From Rhodoferax potami (GTDB taxonomy: Bacteria > Pseudomonadota > Gammaproteobacteria > Burkholderiales > Burkholderiaceae_C): a DNA stretch of 64,000 bases. Below, piece by piece: positions 1-9,687 of the stretch. The notes beneath the pieces are model-generated. The model saw only the letters and a program-made list of their open reading frames with translations, searched no databases and was not told where the DNA came from. The stretch's first letter is position 1, and each line of letters starts with the position of its first letter. The stretch is from contig NZ_JAVBIJ010000001.1 of assembly GCF_032193765.1 (NCBI RefSeq), positions 744,001 through 808,000 on the forward strand. Reading direction: 5' to 3'. The translations under genes were made by a program, and so were the position numbers.

Positions 1-562
1 GCCAGGCATGGTGTGCAAGGTCACGCGGGTGTTGGGGCCAGCCGTGCTGGGCCAGGTAGGCGGGTGATGCGCACATCTGGGCTTCCATCACCCCCAGCCG
101 GCGCGAGATCATGCTGGAGTCCGGCAGGCTGCCGGTGCGCAGCGCAATGTCCACCCGGTCTTCAATCAGGTCCAGCACTGCATCGTCCAGCAAGAGGCTG
201 ATGTGCAACTTGGCATGGTCCTTCAGCGGCAACAAGACTTGCGCCAGCAGGGCCCCCATGCCGATGGGGGCGGTGATGCGCAGCTCACCCTCAGGTTCGT
301 CCCGGTGCAGCACCAGCGCCTGGTCTGCAGCGCGGGCCGCAGCCACCATGGCGGTGCAGCCCTCTACATAGCGGGCTCCGGCCTCTGTCAGCGTCAGCTT
401 GCGGGTGGATCGATGGAGCAGCGCCAGGCCCAACGCGTCTTCCAGCTGGCGCAGGTGCTGGCTTACGGCCGAGGGCGTCATGCCCAGCTGGCGGGCTGCG
501 CCGCTGAGGCTGCCGGCAGCGACCACTTCGGCAAATACGGCCATGCGTTTGAGTTGGTCCAT
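1..562 (-). CDS. LysR-family transcriptional regulator (3' end outside window)
   Basis: Reading from the ATG at 562 toward position 1, the frame stays open for 187 codons and runs off the window. The N-terminus (MDQLKRMAVFAEVVAAGSL) leads into a LysR winged helix-turn-helix containing GMTPSAVSQHLRQLE. It is followed by the start of a substrate-binding domain with the ITAPIGMG and ALRTGSLPDSSM patterns typical of the AaeR/DsdC-like branch. It is divergent from the NAD(P)-binding gene at 676, with a perfect palindrome between them, so control of that gene and of itself is likely. The inducer is unknown. Confidence 0.9.
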   Translation of the reverse strand, partial: MDQLKRMAVFAEVVAAGSLSGAARQLGMTPSAVSQHLRQLEDALGLALLHRSTRKLTLTEAGARYVEGCTAMVAAARAADQALVLHRDEPEGELRITAPIGMGALLAQVLLPLKDHAKLHISLLLDDAVLDLIEDRVDIALRTGSLPDSSMISRRLGVMEAQMCASPAYLAQHGWPQHPRDLAHHAW

Positions 563-585
563 ATCTAATTATTAAGTTTTACTTC

Positions 586-608
586 ACGGTAAAAGCGAAA
601 TTTACCGT
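586..608. promoter_or_regulatory. Palindrome in LysR divergent promoter region
   Basis: Arms ACGGTAAA and TTTACCGT are perfectly complementary around a 7-nt centre. The site lies between the divergent LysR start (562) and the gene at 676. Position and symmetry fit a LysR-type operator; that role is inferred. Confidence 0.5.
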
Positions 609-675
609 CTATTCAGGTTTTCGTGAAGCAATCACACTCACGCCATTGCTTAACCACCTTGAAACAGGAGTTTTT

Positions 676-1320
676 ATGAAGATTGCATTGATTGGCGCCA
701 CGGGTTTTGTTGGCACCCCTTTGTTGGCCGAGTTGCTGAGTCGTGGTCACCACGTCACCGTGCTGGCCCGCAATCCCGGCAAGTTGCCGGCCCAACCCGG
801 TTTGACTGTGGTGGCTGCCGACGCATTGGATGCTGCCCAAGTCGCCCAGGCCGCTGCCGGCCATGACGCGGTGGTCAGCGCTTACAACCCCGGCTGGACC
901 GAGCCGCGCATCGGCGAAATCTTTTTGCAAGCCACCCGCGCCATTTTTGATGGCGTCAAGCAGTCCAGCGTGAAGCGCTTTTTGATGGTGGGCGGCGCGG
1001 GTAGCCTGTATGTGGCGCCCGGCGTGCAGCTGGTGGATACCCCTGAGTTCCCCGCCGAGATCAAAGTGGCGGCCTCTGCCGCCCGCGACGCGTTGAATCT
1101 GATCCAACAGGAATCTGCGCTGGATTGGTCTTTCGTGTCGCCCCCCATCTTGCTGAACCCCGGCGTGCGCACTGGCCAATACCGCGTGGGTGCCGATGAG
1201 CCCCTGTGGGCTGAAGGCGGAGCGCCCGGCAGCATTTCCGTGGACGACCTGGCGGTGGCCATCGTGGACGAGCTCGAAACGCCTAAGCACATTCAAAAGC
1301 GTTTTACGGTCGCCAACTAA
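676..1320 (+). CDS. NAD(P)-binding Rossmann protein, NADH-flavin reductase type
   Basis: A 214-aa atypical short-chain-dehydrogenase protein of the COG2910 (YwnB-like) group. The N-terminus MKIALIGATGFVG carries the GxxGxxG dinucleotide-binding loop. VAADALDA marks the acidic turn, and FLMVGGAGSL the central strand. The classical SDR Tyr-xxx-Lys pair is not evident, as usual for this group. The start was chosen at 676 because CAGGAG sits 6 nt upstream; an in-frame start at 646 lacks a ribosome site. Divergent from a LysR regulator. The substrate is unknown; a role in redox or electrophile stress is a guess from the family. Confidence 0.8.
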   Translation: MKIALIGATGFVGTPLLAELLSRGHHVTVLARNPGKLPAQPGLTVVAADALDAAQVAQAAAGHDAVVSAYNPGWTEPRIGEIFLQATRAIFDGVKQSSVKRFLMVGGAGSLYVAPGVQLVDTPEFPAEIKVAASAARDALNLIQQESALDWSFVSPPILLNPGVRTGQYRVGADEPLWAEGGAPGSISVDDLAVAIVDELETPKHIQKRFTVAN

Positions 1321-1328
1321 GGCGATGC

Positions 1329-1362
1329 AAGGGCGGCACATTTGCCGCGCAAGGCCGCCCTT
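1329..1362. terminator. Bidirectional terminator hairpin
   Basis: AAGGGCGGC and GCCGCCCTT form a 9-bp perfect stem around a 16-nt loop, between the convergent ends of the genes ending at 1320 (+) and 1368 (-). The terminal A/T pairs would give short U runs both ways. Termination is inferred. Confidence 0.55.
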
Positions 1363-1367
1363 GATAT

Positions 1368-2039
1368 TCAGTGCGAGTGACCGTGGTGGTTGTCGCCACA
1401 GCTCGTTGCGGCAGCCGCCGGTTGACCCGTAAGTTCTTGCCGGGCCTGGCGCATCACCTGCCAGCCACCGTGCAGGGCCAGCGCAGCCATGCCGGAGGCC
1501 ACGATTAAGTCCGGCCAGCCGCTGCCGGTACCGAGTACCCCTGCCGCAGCCAGCATGACCAGCACATTGCCGATGGCGTCATTGCGGGAGCACAGCCACA
1601 CGCTGCGCATATTGGCGTCGCCTTCGCGAAAGGCATAGAGCATCCAGGCCACCGCTACGTTGGCCACCAGTGCCAGCAGGCCGATCACCCCCATGGTGGT
1701 GGCATCGGGCACGGTGCCGGTGTACAGGCTCCAGATTGCGCGGCCCAATATCAGGGCGCCAAAGCCCATCATGCACAGCGCCTTGACCACGGCCGCGCGT
1801 GCACGCCAGGCTAGGGCGGCAGACAGCACTGCGAGTGATACGCCGTAGTTCAGCGCGTCGCCCGCAAAGTCAATCGAGTCTGCCAAAAGGGACAGCGAGC
1901 CTGAGTGCCAGCCGCTGAACAGCTCCACGCCGAACATGGCGGCGTTGATCCACAAGGCCACCCACAAGACCCGGCGGTAGCGGGGCAGGTTGAGAATGCT
2001 GCCGGCAGCAGGGGTGTGGTGTTCGCAAGCGTGAGACAT
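1368..2039 (-). CDS. Cation diffusion facilitator metal efflux protein
   Basis: A 223-aa inner-membrane protein with five or six predicted helices. An SLSLLADSIDFAGDALNYG segment matches the helix-II metal site of CDF (CzcD/ZitB) transporters. His-rich ends (SHACEHH at the N-terminus and DNHHGHSH at the C-terminus) are typical metal-collecting tails. It is shorter than full CDF proteins (about 300 aa) and lacks a clear cytoplasmic C-terminal domain. The ATG at 2039 is used; a 14-residue upstream extension would cover the promoter. It is divergent from a CadR-like regulator with a MerR-type operator between, so the likely substrates are divalent soft metals such as Cd, Pb or Zn. Confidence 0.85.
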   Translation of the reverse strand: MSHACEHHTPAAGSILNLPRYRRVLWVALWINAAMFGVELFSGWHSGSLSLLADSIDFAGDALNYGVSLAVLSAALAWRARAAVVKALCMMGFGALILGRAIWSLYTGTVPDATTMGVIGLLALVANVAVAWMLYAFREGDANMRSVWLCSRNDAIGNVLVMLAAAGVLGTGSGWPDLIVASGMAALALHGGWQVMRQARQELTGQPAAAATSCGDNHHGHSH

Positions 2040-2061
2040 GGTGTTTCCTTTCAATGTTGTT

Positions 2062-2092
2062 ATTGGAAACCCTGTAGCCACTTCAGGGTCAA
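2062..2092 (-). promoter_or_regulatory. MerR-type promoter and operator
   Basis: Read on the minus strand, a -35 TTGACC (2092-2087) and a -10 TCCAAT (2067-2062) are separated by 19 bp, the overlong spacer characteristic of MerR-activated promoters. The spacer is filled by a dyad at 2069-2089 with arms ACCCTGAAG and CTACAGGGT (one mismatch). This drives the efflux gene and lies just upstream of the regulator, so it probably controls both. Confidence 0.85.
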
Positions 2093-2128
2093 GCGCTACA
2101 CTGCAACAAAGTTATTACGAGGCGCACC

Positions 2129-2590
2129 ATGAAAATCGGCGATCTGGCCAAGGCCACCTCCACCCCGGTGGAAACCATCCGCTACTACGAGCGCGAGGGT
2201 TTGCTGCCCGCTGCTGCCCGCACCGATGCCAACTACCGCCATTACTCCGACGCCCACACCCAGCGGCTGCAGTTTGTGCGCCACTGCCGAAGCTTGGACA
2301 TGAGCCTCGACGAGATCCGCGCGCTGCTGGCTTTTCAAGATGCGCCGGGCGATAACTGCGCCAGCGTCAACGCCTTGCTGGACGCCCACATCGGCCATGT
2401 GGCCCAGCGTATCCGCGAACTGCGGGCGCTGGAAAAGCAGCTCAAGGCGTTGCGGGCCCAGTGCATCGGGGTTCTGGACACTGCGCACTGTGGGATTTTG
2501 GAAGGGCTCGCGGTGCAGTCGGCAGGCGCTCCACCCTCGGGGCATCTGCATGGCACCCATCGCAAGGTGCCGGCGCGAAGTGAGGGGTAA
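2129..2590 (+). CDS. cadR: CadR/PbrR-like MerR-family metal regulator
   Basis: A 153-aa MerR protein. The N-terminal winged helix (MKIGDLAKATSTPVETIRYY) is followed by the dimerisation helix and the metal-binding set of Cd(II)/Pb(II) regulators: Cys in DNCASVNALLDAHIGHV, Cys in RAQCIG, and Cys in the loop DTAHCGILEGL. The C-terminal tail contains HLHGTH, consistent with the His-bearing tail of CadR. It is divergent from the CDF efflux gene with the operator in the shared 90-bp gap. The metal identity is inferred from the cysteine pattern. Confidence 0.88.
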   Translation: MKIGDLAKATSTPVETIRYYEREGLLPAAARTDANYRHYSDAHTQRLQFVRHCRSLDMSLDEIRALLAFQDAPGDNCASVNALLDAHIGHVAQRIRELRALEKQLKALRAQCIGVLDTAHCGILEGLAVQSAGAPPSGHLHGTHRKVPARSEG

Positions 2591-2641
2591 TTTGCGCTGG
2601 CGCAGTCTTGGTGCATGGGCCGCACGGCAGAATTCAGGCCT

Positions 2642-3853
2642 ATGAAGCACAACATGGTGATCGTGGGGGGAGGCATAGGCGGCTTGGCTGTGGCATTGGC
2701 GTGCAGCCGGCAAGGCGTTTTCTCAGGGCAGGGGCAGGGAGGGCTGCGGCTGCTTGAGCAGGCCCCAGCGTTTGGCGAAGTCGGGGCTGGTGTGCAGCTG
2801 GGGCCGAATGTCACCCGCGTGTTGCATGGCTGGGGCTTGCAACAAGAGCTGTCTCAGGTGGCTGTTTTCCCGGAGCGGCTGGAGGTGCGTAGCGCCATGA
2901 GCGCCCGCTTGTTGGGTACCCTGCCGCTGGGGACTCAGGCGTTGGCACGTTATGGCGCCCCTTATGCCACCATCGCCCGGCAGGATTTGCATGGTTTGTT
3001 GCGCGAGGCGGTTGTGCGCACCGGTGCGGTTGATATTGCGCTCAACACCCGGGTTGCCAGCCTGGCTCGCCATGAAGAGCAGGTGCGCTTGATTACTCAG
3101 GAGGGTCAGGAGCTGGAGGCCGGTTGTGTGGTGGGGGCCGATGGTGTGTGGAGCGCGCTGCGCCGCCAACTGATGGGGGATGGTGCACCGCGTGTCACGG
3201 GGCATTTGGCGTTCCGGGCGATGGTGTTGCAAAGTTCGCTGCCCCCGGCGATCCGCTCCCAGGTTGTTACCGCGTGGATGGGGCCGCAATTCCACGCCGT
3301 CCAATATCCGGTCCGTGGGGGTGAGTGGCTGAATGTGGTGGTGATCGTGCACGGTGCGTTGGCTGGCGACCCCACGGCATGGGATCACACCGCCAATGCC
3401 GGCGAACTGCGGGTGCGTTTGGCCAACGCAGGTGGCCCGCTGCTGGATCTGGTGCACGCGATTGATGACTGGCGCTTGTGGGCGCTCAGTGACCGCCTTC
3501 CGATGCGCAGTGCCCGTGAGATGGCGCTCGGCCGCTGTGCTTTGCTGGGGGATGCAGCCCATCCGATGCGCCCCTACCTCGCCCAAGGCGCCGGAATGGC
3601 GATTGAAGACGCCCAGCAGCTCGCCGCATCGTTACAAGCTCTGCTGGGTGATACACCGGGTGCACTGGCGCACTATGCTGCGGCGCGCTGGCAGCGTAAC
3701 GCGCGGGTGCAAGCGCGGGCCATACGCAATGGGCAGGTTTTTCACCTCACGGGGCCTATGCGCATGGCGCGCGATGCGGCGATGGGTTTGTTGGGTGAAA
3801 AACTCCTGGATTTGCCGTGGCTGTACGGCTACACGTTAGCATCCCGGCCATGA
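2642..3853 (+). CDS. FAD-dependent monooxygenase, salicylate / 3-hydroxybenzoate hydroxylase type
   Basis: A 403-aa class A flavoprotein hydroxylase. MVIVGGGIGGLAVALA is the GxGxxG FAD site. CVVGADGVWSALR is the DG motif that contacts both cofactors. CALLGDAAHPMRPYLAQGAG is the GD motif binding the FAD ribityl chain. The overall pattern resembles salicylate 1-hydroxylase and 3-hydroxybenzoate 6-hydroxylase, but the exact substrate cannot be read from sequence. The ATG at 2642 begins directly at the FAD strand; the 9 upstream codons look untranslated. Its stop overlaps the start of a 46-aa reading frame by an ATGA. Confidence 0.82.
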   Translation: MKHNMVIVGGGIGGLAVALACSRQGVFSGQGQGGLRLLEQAPAFGEVGAGVQLGPNVTRVLHGWGLQQELSQVAVFPERLEVRSAMSARLLGTLPLGTQALARYGAPYATIARQDLHGLLREAVVRTGAVDIALNTRVASLARHEEQVRLITQEGQELEAGCVVGADGVWSALRRQLMGDGAPRVTGHLAFRAMVLQSSLPPAIRSQVVTAWMGPQFHAVQYPVRGGEWLNVVVIVHGALAGDPTAWDHTANAGELRVRLANAGGPLLDLVHAIDDWRLWALSDRLPMRSAREMALGRCALLGDAAHPMRPYLAQGAGMAIEDAQQLAASLQALLGDTPGALAHYAAARWQRNARVQARAIRNGQVFHLTGPMRMARDAAMGLLGEKLLDLPWLYGYTLASRP

Positions 3854-3990
3854 AAACGAGCTTTATCTTTATCGCCATTCTGGTGCTGAGCATTGCCGGC
3901 GCACTGTCGAGCAGCCGCGCTGTTAAAACGGGCATGCTCGCGGTGTGCGGCGCTTTGTCCCTCTATGGGATGCTGCGTTTCCTGGGCTAG
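3850..3990 (+). CDS. Small membrane protein (46 aa)
   Basis: The ATG is fused to the stop of the upstream monooxygenase as ATGA, which suggests coupled translation. The product is two short hydrophobic stretches, [16 protein letters not shown] and [18 protein letters not shown], linked by SSSRAVKTG, giving a two-helix hairpin. Its stop lies in the same CTAG tetranucleotide as the stop of the convergent chemoreceptor gene. No family is recognised. Coding status rests on the overlap, the clean amphiphilic pattern and the lack of another explanation. Confidence 0.5.
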   Translation: MKTSFIFIAILVLSIAGALSSSRAVKTGMLAVCGALSLYGMLRFLG

Positions 3991-5615
3991 TACTGCAGTG
4001 CCAGCATGCCGGGGCTTGCGGCATGGCCGATGGACAGGCTCCGTGCGTCGAGCGGGTTGAGCTTGAAGCGGGCGACGACTTGCACCAAATCGCGGGATTG
4101 GCTGCTCAGGCTGCTGGCAGCGGCGGCCATTTCTTCAACCAAGGCGGCATTCTGTTGCGTGACCTGGTCCATTTGCTGAATCGCCACATCAATTTGGGCA
4201 ACTCCGTCACTTTGCTCGCGGCTGGCCATCGAAATCTCGGTAATCACGGTGTTGAGGCCACTGATGCTGCTGACCACCTCAGACATGATGGTGCCCGCGC
4301 GCTCGGCCTGAACCCCGCCTTGCTCGATACGCTGCACGTTGTCGCCAATGAGCTTTTTGATTTCTTTGGCCGCTTCTGCTGACCTGCTGGCCAAGGTGCG
4401 CACCTCGCTGGCCACCACCGCAAAGCCCCGACCTTGTTCGCCCGCCCGGGCCGCTTCAACCGCAGCATTGAGCGCGAGGATGTTGGTCTGGAAGGCAATG
4501 CCGTCAATGATGCTGGTGATGTCTGAAATCCGCTTGGAGCTGTCACTGATGCCGCGCATGGTGCTGACCACATCGGTCACCGTGCTGCCGCCCTGCGAGG
4601 CAATTTGAGAGGCATCTGCCACCAGTTGTCTGGCTTGTTGGGAGTTATCGGCGTTCTGGCGGATGGAGGAATTCACCTCTTCCATGCTTGCCGATGTTTG
4701 CTCCAAGGCGCTGGCCTGGTTCTCGGTGCGGCCAGACAAGTCGTGGTTACCAGTGGCGATCTCCGCACTCGCGTTGGAGACGGTTTCGGCACTGTGACGC
4801 ACTGCAGCCACGATGCCGGACAGCTCCAGCCGCATCGCTTCCAGCGCCTGTACGAGTTGTGCGATTTCGTCTTTGCCCTCTGCTACGAGTGCGGTGCTCA
4901 GGTCGCCATGGGCAAAGGATTTAGCTGCCGTACGGGCAGTGAGCAGGGGGCGTGTGATAGAGCGGGTGGTGCTCACACCCATCGTGATGGCGATGGTCAA
5001 GCCCAGAAGAGTGAGCACGATCAAGGTGTTGCGCAGCACTACAAAATCATGGGCCGCCTCGACCACATTGGCCTGGCCCGCAGCCTCGGTGAGTTTGCCG
5101 AATGCGTGGAGGTCAGCCAGCAGCTGGTCTAGCAAGGGACGGCATTTGGCGTTGATGCCTGCAATCGCCTCTTCACGTTTGCCGGCCACGCCCAATGCGG
5201 TGATCTCCAGCGCGACTGGGCCGTATACCGCCTCGGTTTTCTTCACGGCTTCAAAGGTACGGGCGAGTTCACTGCCCTTGAAGTTGTCTTGGGCGAGCAT
5301 GCTGTCAATGTCCGCAATATGCTTTTGGACGTCTGCATGCGCCTTCTCAATCGCCGCCTTGTCACGCTCAATACCGGCTTGCGGCGTGCTGATCACCAGG
5401 TTGCGCGCACCTACTGCGCGGGCATTGGTCGCATCGAGGGTTTGGTTGCTGAGCTGGGTGAGCTTGTTGAGCTGGAATACCTGTCGCTCGAAGTCTGACT
5501 TGGCATTGGAGAGGGCAATCAGGCCCTCTACTGCAATCAAGACCACGATGAGGGTCATGACCGCGTAACCGAAACTTAGCCGCGCTTTGACGCTCCACCG
5601 GTTCAAAAAACCCAT
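3987..5615 (-). CDS. Methyl-accepting chemotaxis protein
   Basis: A 542-aa transmembrane chemoreceptor. Helix TM1 (residues about 12-32) follows a basic N-terminus. A four-helix-bundle periplasmic domain of the TarH/4HB type runs to about 190. TM2 is [19 protein letters not shown], followed by a HAMP domain and a cytoplasmic signalling domain. The hairpin tip reads [25 protein letters not shown], the invariant CheA/CheW contact region. The C-terminus has no obvious NWETF-type CheR tether. The ligand is unknown. Monocistronic here, convergent with the 46-aa membrane peptide. Confidence 0.95.
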   Translation of the reverse strand: MGFLNRWSVKARLSFGYAVMTLIVVLIAVEGLIALSNAKSDFERQVFQLNKLTQLSNQTLDATNARAVGARNLVISTPQAGIERDKAAIEKAHADVQKHIADIDSMLAQDNFKGSELARTFEAVKKTEAVYGPVALEITALGVAGKREEAIAGINAKCRPLLDQLLADLHAFGKLTEAAGQANVVEAAHDFVVLRNTLIVLTLLGLTIAITMGVSTTRSITRPLLTARTAAKSFAHGDLSTALVAEGKDEIAQLVQALEAMRLELSGIVAAVRHSAETVSNASAEIATGNHDLSGRTENQASALEQTSASMEEVNSSIRQNADNSQQARQLVADASQIASQGGSTVTDVVSTMRGISDSSKRISDITSIIDGIAFQTNILALNAAVEAARAGEQGRGFAVVASEVRTLASRSAEAAKEIKKLIGDNVQRIEQGGVQAERAGTIMSEVVSSISGLNTVITEISMASREQSDGVAQIDVAIQQMDQVTQQNAALVEEMAAAASSLSSQSRDLVQVVARFKLNPLDARSLSIGHAASPGMLALQY

Positions 5616-5673
5616 GTTGACTCCTACGTTAGATTTGCTGAAGCTCCCGACCCAACGAAGTCACTGATTATTG

Positions 5674-7050
5674 TTATCTCAACAGCTCCAGCATAGTGGA
5701 TTTGAAGTTTTCTGCAATCACTGATTGTTCATGGTGCACGCCACGGCTGACCTGCCGCTTACCCGCCACATAGACCTCATCGATTGCCGCGTGATTGCAG
5801 GCAAACACCAAGGCATCCAGCGTGTGTGTGTGCGGAATACCCAGCAAGCCCGGGGTTTTCATATTAAGCACGACCATGTCTGCTCTTGCACCTGGCTGCA
5901 GGCCCCATTGCTTGAAGCCTGCTGCTGCTGCGCCGCTGCTGATCGCCTGGTTCAACAAGCGTGCGGCTGTGGAGGGCTGATGCCCGGGGAGGGCGGCTAC
6001 GTTGCGCTGTTGCAGGCGCAGGCGTTGGCCGTATTCGAGCCAGCGCAATTCCTCCGCCCATTGGCGGCTCACATGGCTGTCTGAGCCCACTGCCATGGGC
6101 ACCCCGGCTGAGAGCCACGCGGGCAGATCGGCAAAGCCATCGCCGAGGTTGCCCTCGGTGCTGGGGCAAATCACAATGCCTGCGCCAGTGCGGGCTACCG
6201 CATCGATTTCGGCTTGCTCGGTGTGGGTGGCGTGTACCAGTTGCCAGCGGGCATCCATTTTTTGGTGCTCCGCCAGCCAGGCGATGGGGCGCAAACCGGT
6301 GGCCGACACACAGTCGCGCACCTCTTGCATTTGCTCCGCAACATGGATGTGGATGGGCACATCTGCATCACCGACCTGGGCCAACAGTGCCGCGATGGAT
6401 TCGGCCGATGCCGCGCGCAGCGAGTGAATGGAAACCCCTGCATTCACCAGCGGGCGCCCCGCCGCCTGCACTTTGCGATGAAGGCGTGCGATGAACTCGG
6501 GGGTGCCGGCAAAGCGGCGCTGGTCAGGCCGTAGTGCGGGTTGTGCAAAGCCGGCGCGTTCGTACAGCACGGGCAATACGGTGAGGCCCATGCCCGCATC
6601 GTGGGCTGCATCGGCCACCGCCCACGCCATAGTGGCCTCGTCGGCATAGGGTTGGCCGTTTTCTTGGTGGTGCAGGTAATGAAACTCACACACCTGCGTG
6701 TAGCCGCCTTGCAGCAGCTCTACATAGAGCTGAGCCGCCACGGCGCGCAGCTGGGCCGGGGTGATGCGCAGGGCCACACCGTACATGCGGTCACGCCAGG
6801 ACCAGAAGTCATCCGCCGCGGATTCGCGCCGCTCGGCGAGCCCGGCAAATGCGCGCTGGAAAGCGTGGCTGTGTGCATTGACCATACCCGGCAACACCGG
6901 GCCCCTGAGCACGGTGGCGTGGGCCGGTGGCGGAGTGATGCCGGCGGTGATGGCTGCCCAGTGGCCGCGTGCATCAACTTCCAGGCAAACTTCGTTTTCC
7001 CAGCGGCCATTCACCCAAGCCTGCGGCGCCCAAAATACGTGCTCGCTCAT
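5674..7050 (-). CDS. hutF: Formimidoylglutamate deiminase (HutF)
   Basis: A 458-aa amidohydrolase-superfamily enzyme that converts N-formimidoyl-L-glutamate to N-formyl-L-glutamate plus ammonia, step four of the five-step histidine pathway. Metal-site residues are seen in PGMVNAHSHAFQRAF (HxH), HIHVAEQMQEV, LVHATHTE and VGSDSHVSR. The length fits HutF. It is the last gene of the hutCDIGF unit, and its ATG overlaps the hutG stop by 4 bases. With hutG it defines the formylglutamate branch rather than direct hydrolysis by formiminoglutamase. Confidence 0.94.
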   Translation of the reverse strand: MSEHVFWAPQAWVNGRWENEVCLEVDARGHWAAITAGITPPPAHATVLRGPVLPGMVNAHSHAFQRAFAGLAERRESAADDFWSWRDRMYGVALRITPAQLRAVAAQLYVELLQGGYTQVCEFHYLHHQENGQPYADEATMAWAVADAAHDAGMGLTVLPVLYERAGFAQPALRPDQRRFAGTPEFIARLHRKVQAAGRPLVNAGVSIHSLRAASAESIAALLAQVGDADVPIHIHVAEQMQEVRDCVSATGLRPIAWLAEHQKMDARWQLVHATHTEQAEIDAVARTGAGIVICPSTEGNLGDGFADLPAWLSAGVPMAVGSDSHVSRQWAEELRWLEYGQRLRLQQRNVAALPGHQPSTAARLLNQAISSGAAAAGFKQWGLQPGARADMVVLNMKTPGLLGIPHTHTLDALVFACNHAAIDEVYVAGKRQVSRGVHHEQSVIAENFKSTMLELLR

Positions 7051-7868
7051 GCGGGCCTCCAGTCGGTCATGGTGCGCACCAGCGCTTTCAAAACGGGTAG
7101 TACCCGGGCGGCGCGATCAGGTACCAGGGTGTAGGGCGGCTCCTCAGCCATGTAGCAGCGCCAGCACATTTCCAGCTGGATGGCGTGCACCTGTTCTGCG
7201 GGGCGGCCGTAGTTGCGGGTGATGTAGCCGCCTTTGAAGCGGCCATCCACCACCTGCGTGAACTCTGATTGGCCTTGCAATACTTTTGATAGCAGCTCGC
7301 GCAAATCTGGTGAGGCGCTACTGCCATTCACGGTGCCAAGGTTCAGGTCCGGCAGGCGGCCTTCAAACAGCCAGGGCAGCACTGAGCAAATGCTGTGCGC
7401 ATCAAACAGCACCGCATGGCCATGCAGCGTGCGTAGGCGCTGCAGCTCGCCGCTTAGCGCGTCGTGATAAGGGCTCCAATAGTCCGTCACGCGCTGGGCG
7501 ACTTCGGATTCGGTGGGCTCTTGACCCGACAGGTACAGCGGCTCTCCATTAAAGAAGCGGGTGGGGCACAGCTCGGTGTTATTCACGCCGAGGTACATGG
7601 GCGCGTTTTCGGGCGGACGGTTCAGGTCCACCACATAGCGTGCATGGCGCGGGACGAGGGTGCCAGCACCCATGTCCCGCACAAAGGCGTAAAGGGCCTC
7701 GAGGTGCCAGTCGGTGTCTTCTACCGCATGAGCGCGGGGCACCAGGCGGCTGCGAATGGCGTCGGGAATCTCGGTACCCACATGTGGAAAACTCACCAGC
7801 AGCGGGCTGCTGCCGGGCGTGAGAGTAAAGGTGGGGTGGTGGATAGGTTGGGGGTTAGCTTGTGTCAC
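7047..7868 (-). CDS. hutG: N-formylglutamate deformylase (HutG)
   Basis: A 273-aa zinc hydrolase of the N-formylglutamate amidohydrolase family that releases formate and glutamate, the last step of the pathway. Characteristic segments are [12 protein letters not shown] near the N-terminus, [10 protein letters not shown], and LFDAHSICS, which carries a probable metal-binding DxH. The GTG at 7868 is preferred: it overlaps the hutI stop as GTGA, while the upstream in-frame extension merely reads through hutI. Its own stop overlaps the hutF ATG. Confidence 0.93.
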   Translation of the reverse strand: MTQANPQPIHHPTFTLTPGSSPLLVSFPHVGTEIPDAIRSRLVPRAHAVEDTDWHLEALYAFVRDMGAGTLVPRHARYVVDLNRPPENAPMYLGVNNTELCPTRFFNGEPLYLSGQEPTESEVAQRVTDYWSPYHDALSGELQRLRTLHGHAVLFDAHSICSVLPWLFEGRLPDLNLGTVNGSSASPDLRELLSKVLQGQSEFTQVVDGRFKGGYITRNYGRPAEQVHAIQLEMCWRCYMAEEPPYTLVPDRAARVLPVLKALVRTMTDWRPA

Positions 7869-9094
7869 AGGGTGCGCTCCAGTCCGCCCACGATGGTGCG
7901 GCGGCAAGGGTTGTGGCCGAACCAGTAGGCCAGTTCGCGGGGGTGGTCCAGGTTCCACACACAGAAGTCGGCCCGCTGGCCGGCGGCCAGGGTGCCCCGG
8001 TCGTGCAGGCCCAGAGCTCGCGCACCGTTCACCGTAGCGCCACGCAGAGCTTCTTCGGGCGTCAGGCGGAACAAGGTGCAGGCCATATTGAGCATGAGCA
8101 GCATCGACAAGCCGGGCGAGGTGCCGGGGTTGTGGTCGGTGGCAATCGCCATGGGCACGCCGTGGGCGCGCAGGGCGTCCATCGGCGGGAGCTTGGTTTC
8201 ACGCAAAAAGTAATAGGCGCCGGGCAGAAGCACACCCACCGTGCCGGCCGCTTGCATGGCGCGTATGCCGTCAACGCTGAGGTGCTCCAGGTGGTCGCAG
8301 GACAGGGCACCGAACTCGGCCGCCAGTGCCGCGCCGCCCTGGTCACTGAGCTGCTCGGCATGCAGTTTGACGGGCAGGCCCAAGGCGCGAGCCGCCTCAA
8401 ACACGCGGCGCGTTTGGGCGGGGGTGAAGCCTATGGTTTCGCAAAACGCGTCCACCGCATCGACCAGCCCTCGGGAATACAGCTCGGGCATCCAGGCGCA
8501 AACGGCATCCACATAGTCGTCGCTGCGGCCGGCAAATTCGGAGGGCACAGCGTGGGCGCCCAGGTAGGTGGTGCGCACGCTCAAGGGCAGGCGCTCGCCC
8601 AAGGTGCGCGCAACGCGCAGGCAGCGGGCTTCGTCCTCCAGACTCAGGCCGTAGCCGGACTTGATCTCAATCGTGGTGACCCCCTCGGCCATCAGGCTGC
8701 GCGCGCGGCGGGTGGCGTTTGCCAGCAAGGTGGCCTCGCTGGCGGCACGGGTGGCGGCCACGCTGGAGCGTATGCCGCCGCCGGCCTGCGCAATCTGCTC
8801 GTAGCTGGCGCCTTGCAAGCGCATCTCGAACTCGGCTGCGCGGTCGCCGCCGTAAACCAAGTGGGTGTGGCAGTCCACCAGGCCAGGAGTGACCAAGGCA
8901 CCATCCAAATCTACCTCTTGCGTGATGCTTTGCTTGTGTTCGGCAGGCAAGTCAGATTGCGGGCCGCACCAGACGATGTGTTCCCCACGGGTCAGCAGTG
9001 CGCCGTCTTCCTGCCACCCCCAGGGTGCGCGGCCATGCAGGCTGGCGATGCGGGCGTGGTGCCAAAGTGTGGTGCCGGTGTGGGTAAGGCTCAT
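7865..9094 (-). CDS. hutI: Imidazolonepropionase (HutI)
   Basis: A 409-aa amidohydrolase that opens 4-imidazolone-5-propanoate to N-formimidoyl-L-glutamate. Metal-binding motifs are [37 protein letters not shown] and [13 protein letters not shown], in the family order. The ATG at 9094 overlaps the hutD stop by 4 bases and is chosen over a longer frame that starts inside hutD. Third gene of the hutCDIGF unit. Confidence 0.95.
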   Translation of the reverse strand: MSLTHTGTTLWHHARIASLHGRAPWGWQEDGALLTRGEHIVWCGPQSDLPAEHKQSITQEVDLDGALVTPGLVDCHTHLVYGGDRAAEFEMRLQGASYEQIAQAGGGIRSSVAATRAASEATLLANATRRARSLMAEGVTTIEIKSGYGLSLEDEARCLRVARTLGERLPLSVRTTYLGAHAVPSEFAGRSDDYVDAVCAWMPELYSRGLVDAVDAFCETIGFTPAQTRRVFEAARALGLPVKLHAEQLSDQGGAALAAEFGALSCDHLEHLSVDGIRAMQAAGTVGVLLPGAYYFLRETKLPPMDALRAHGVPMAIATDHNPGTSPGLSMLLMLNMACTLFRLTPEEALRGATVNGARALGLHDRGTLAAGQRADFCVWNLDHPRELAYWFGHNPCRRTIVGGLERTL

Positions 9095-9687
9095 GGTGTG
9101 GCTCCATCCGATATGTGTGGGGTAAAGCCCAGCCAGTAGGCCGGTGCGCCGTGCGTGGACTTTGTGCTGGCGTCTGGCGTAAACGTCCACGGGGCGGTGT
9201 CGGGCGACTCGTCCCACAGCAGGGTGTGGGCGCTAATTTGCACTTGGCGTGCGCCGTTGCTCCATGTGCCGGCGCCGGTGCTGTACAGGCCGCGCATAGC
9301 TAGCAGGCTATGCCAAGGTTGCCCCTCAATGACTCCCTGCATGTAGCCTCGGCCTTGCCGCGTCATCAGGTTCAGGTCTTGGGTGGGGCCGTCCAGCAGG
9401 CGGCAGTCGGGTGCAGCGGCACCGTCAAATTCCAGCGGCGCATCGCCGGCACGCAAAGTCTGCGGCACGGGTAGCGCCAACGCAACTCCTGGGCCCTCCA
9501 AAACGGCGAACCAGCGTTGCACACCGGGGAAGGGAGAGAAAGGGCCATCAGCTGCAATGTCGGCACGGCTGATACGCAGTTGCCAGTCGGCCTCGGGCGG
9601 CCACACCAGCAGCTCGCGGGTCTGGCCGCCACCGTTGCGCCAGGGTTGGGGTGCGCATTCCTGTGCGTGGATGAGGCGCAGCGTCAT
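9091..9687 (-). CDS. hutD: HutD family protein
   Basis: A 198-aa cupin-like HutD protein. The signature [16 protein letters not shown] near the N-terminus, followed by [18 protein letters not shown], is diagnostic. In pseudomonads HutD is proposed to limit hut expression, possibly by sensing an intermediate; the biochemical activity is unresolved. It overlaps hutC upstream and hutI downstream by ATGA, so it is translationally coupled within the unit. Confidence 0.92.
   Translation of the reverse strand: MTLRLIHAQECAPQPWRNGGGQTRELLVWPPEADWQLRISRADIAADGPFSPFPGVQRWFAVLEGPGVALALPVPQTLRAGDAPLEFDGAAAPDCRLLDGPTQDLNLMTRQGRGYMQGVIEGQPWHSLLAMRGLYSTGAGTWSNGARQVQISAHTLLWDESPDTAPWTFTPDASTKSTHGAPAYWLGFTPHISDGATP

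Noticed and set aside
7862..9139. 425-codon open frame opposite hutI
   Set aside because: Antisense shadow of hutI; Gly/Ala/His-rich with no domain, while hutI shows all catalytic motifs.
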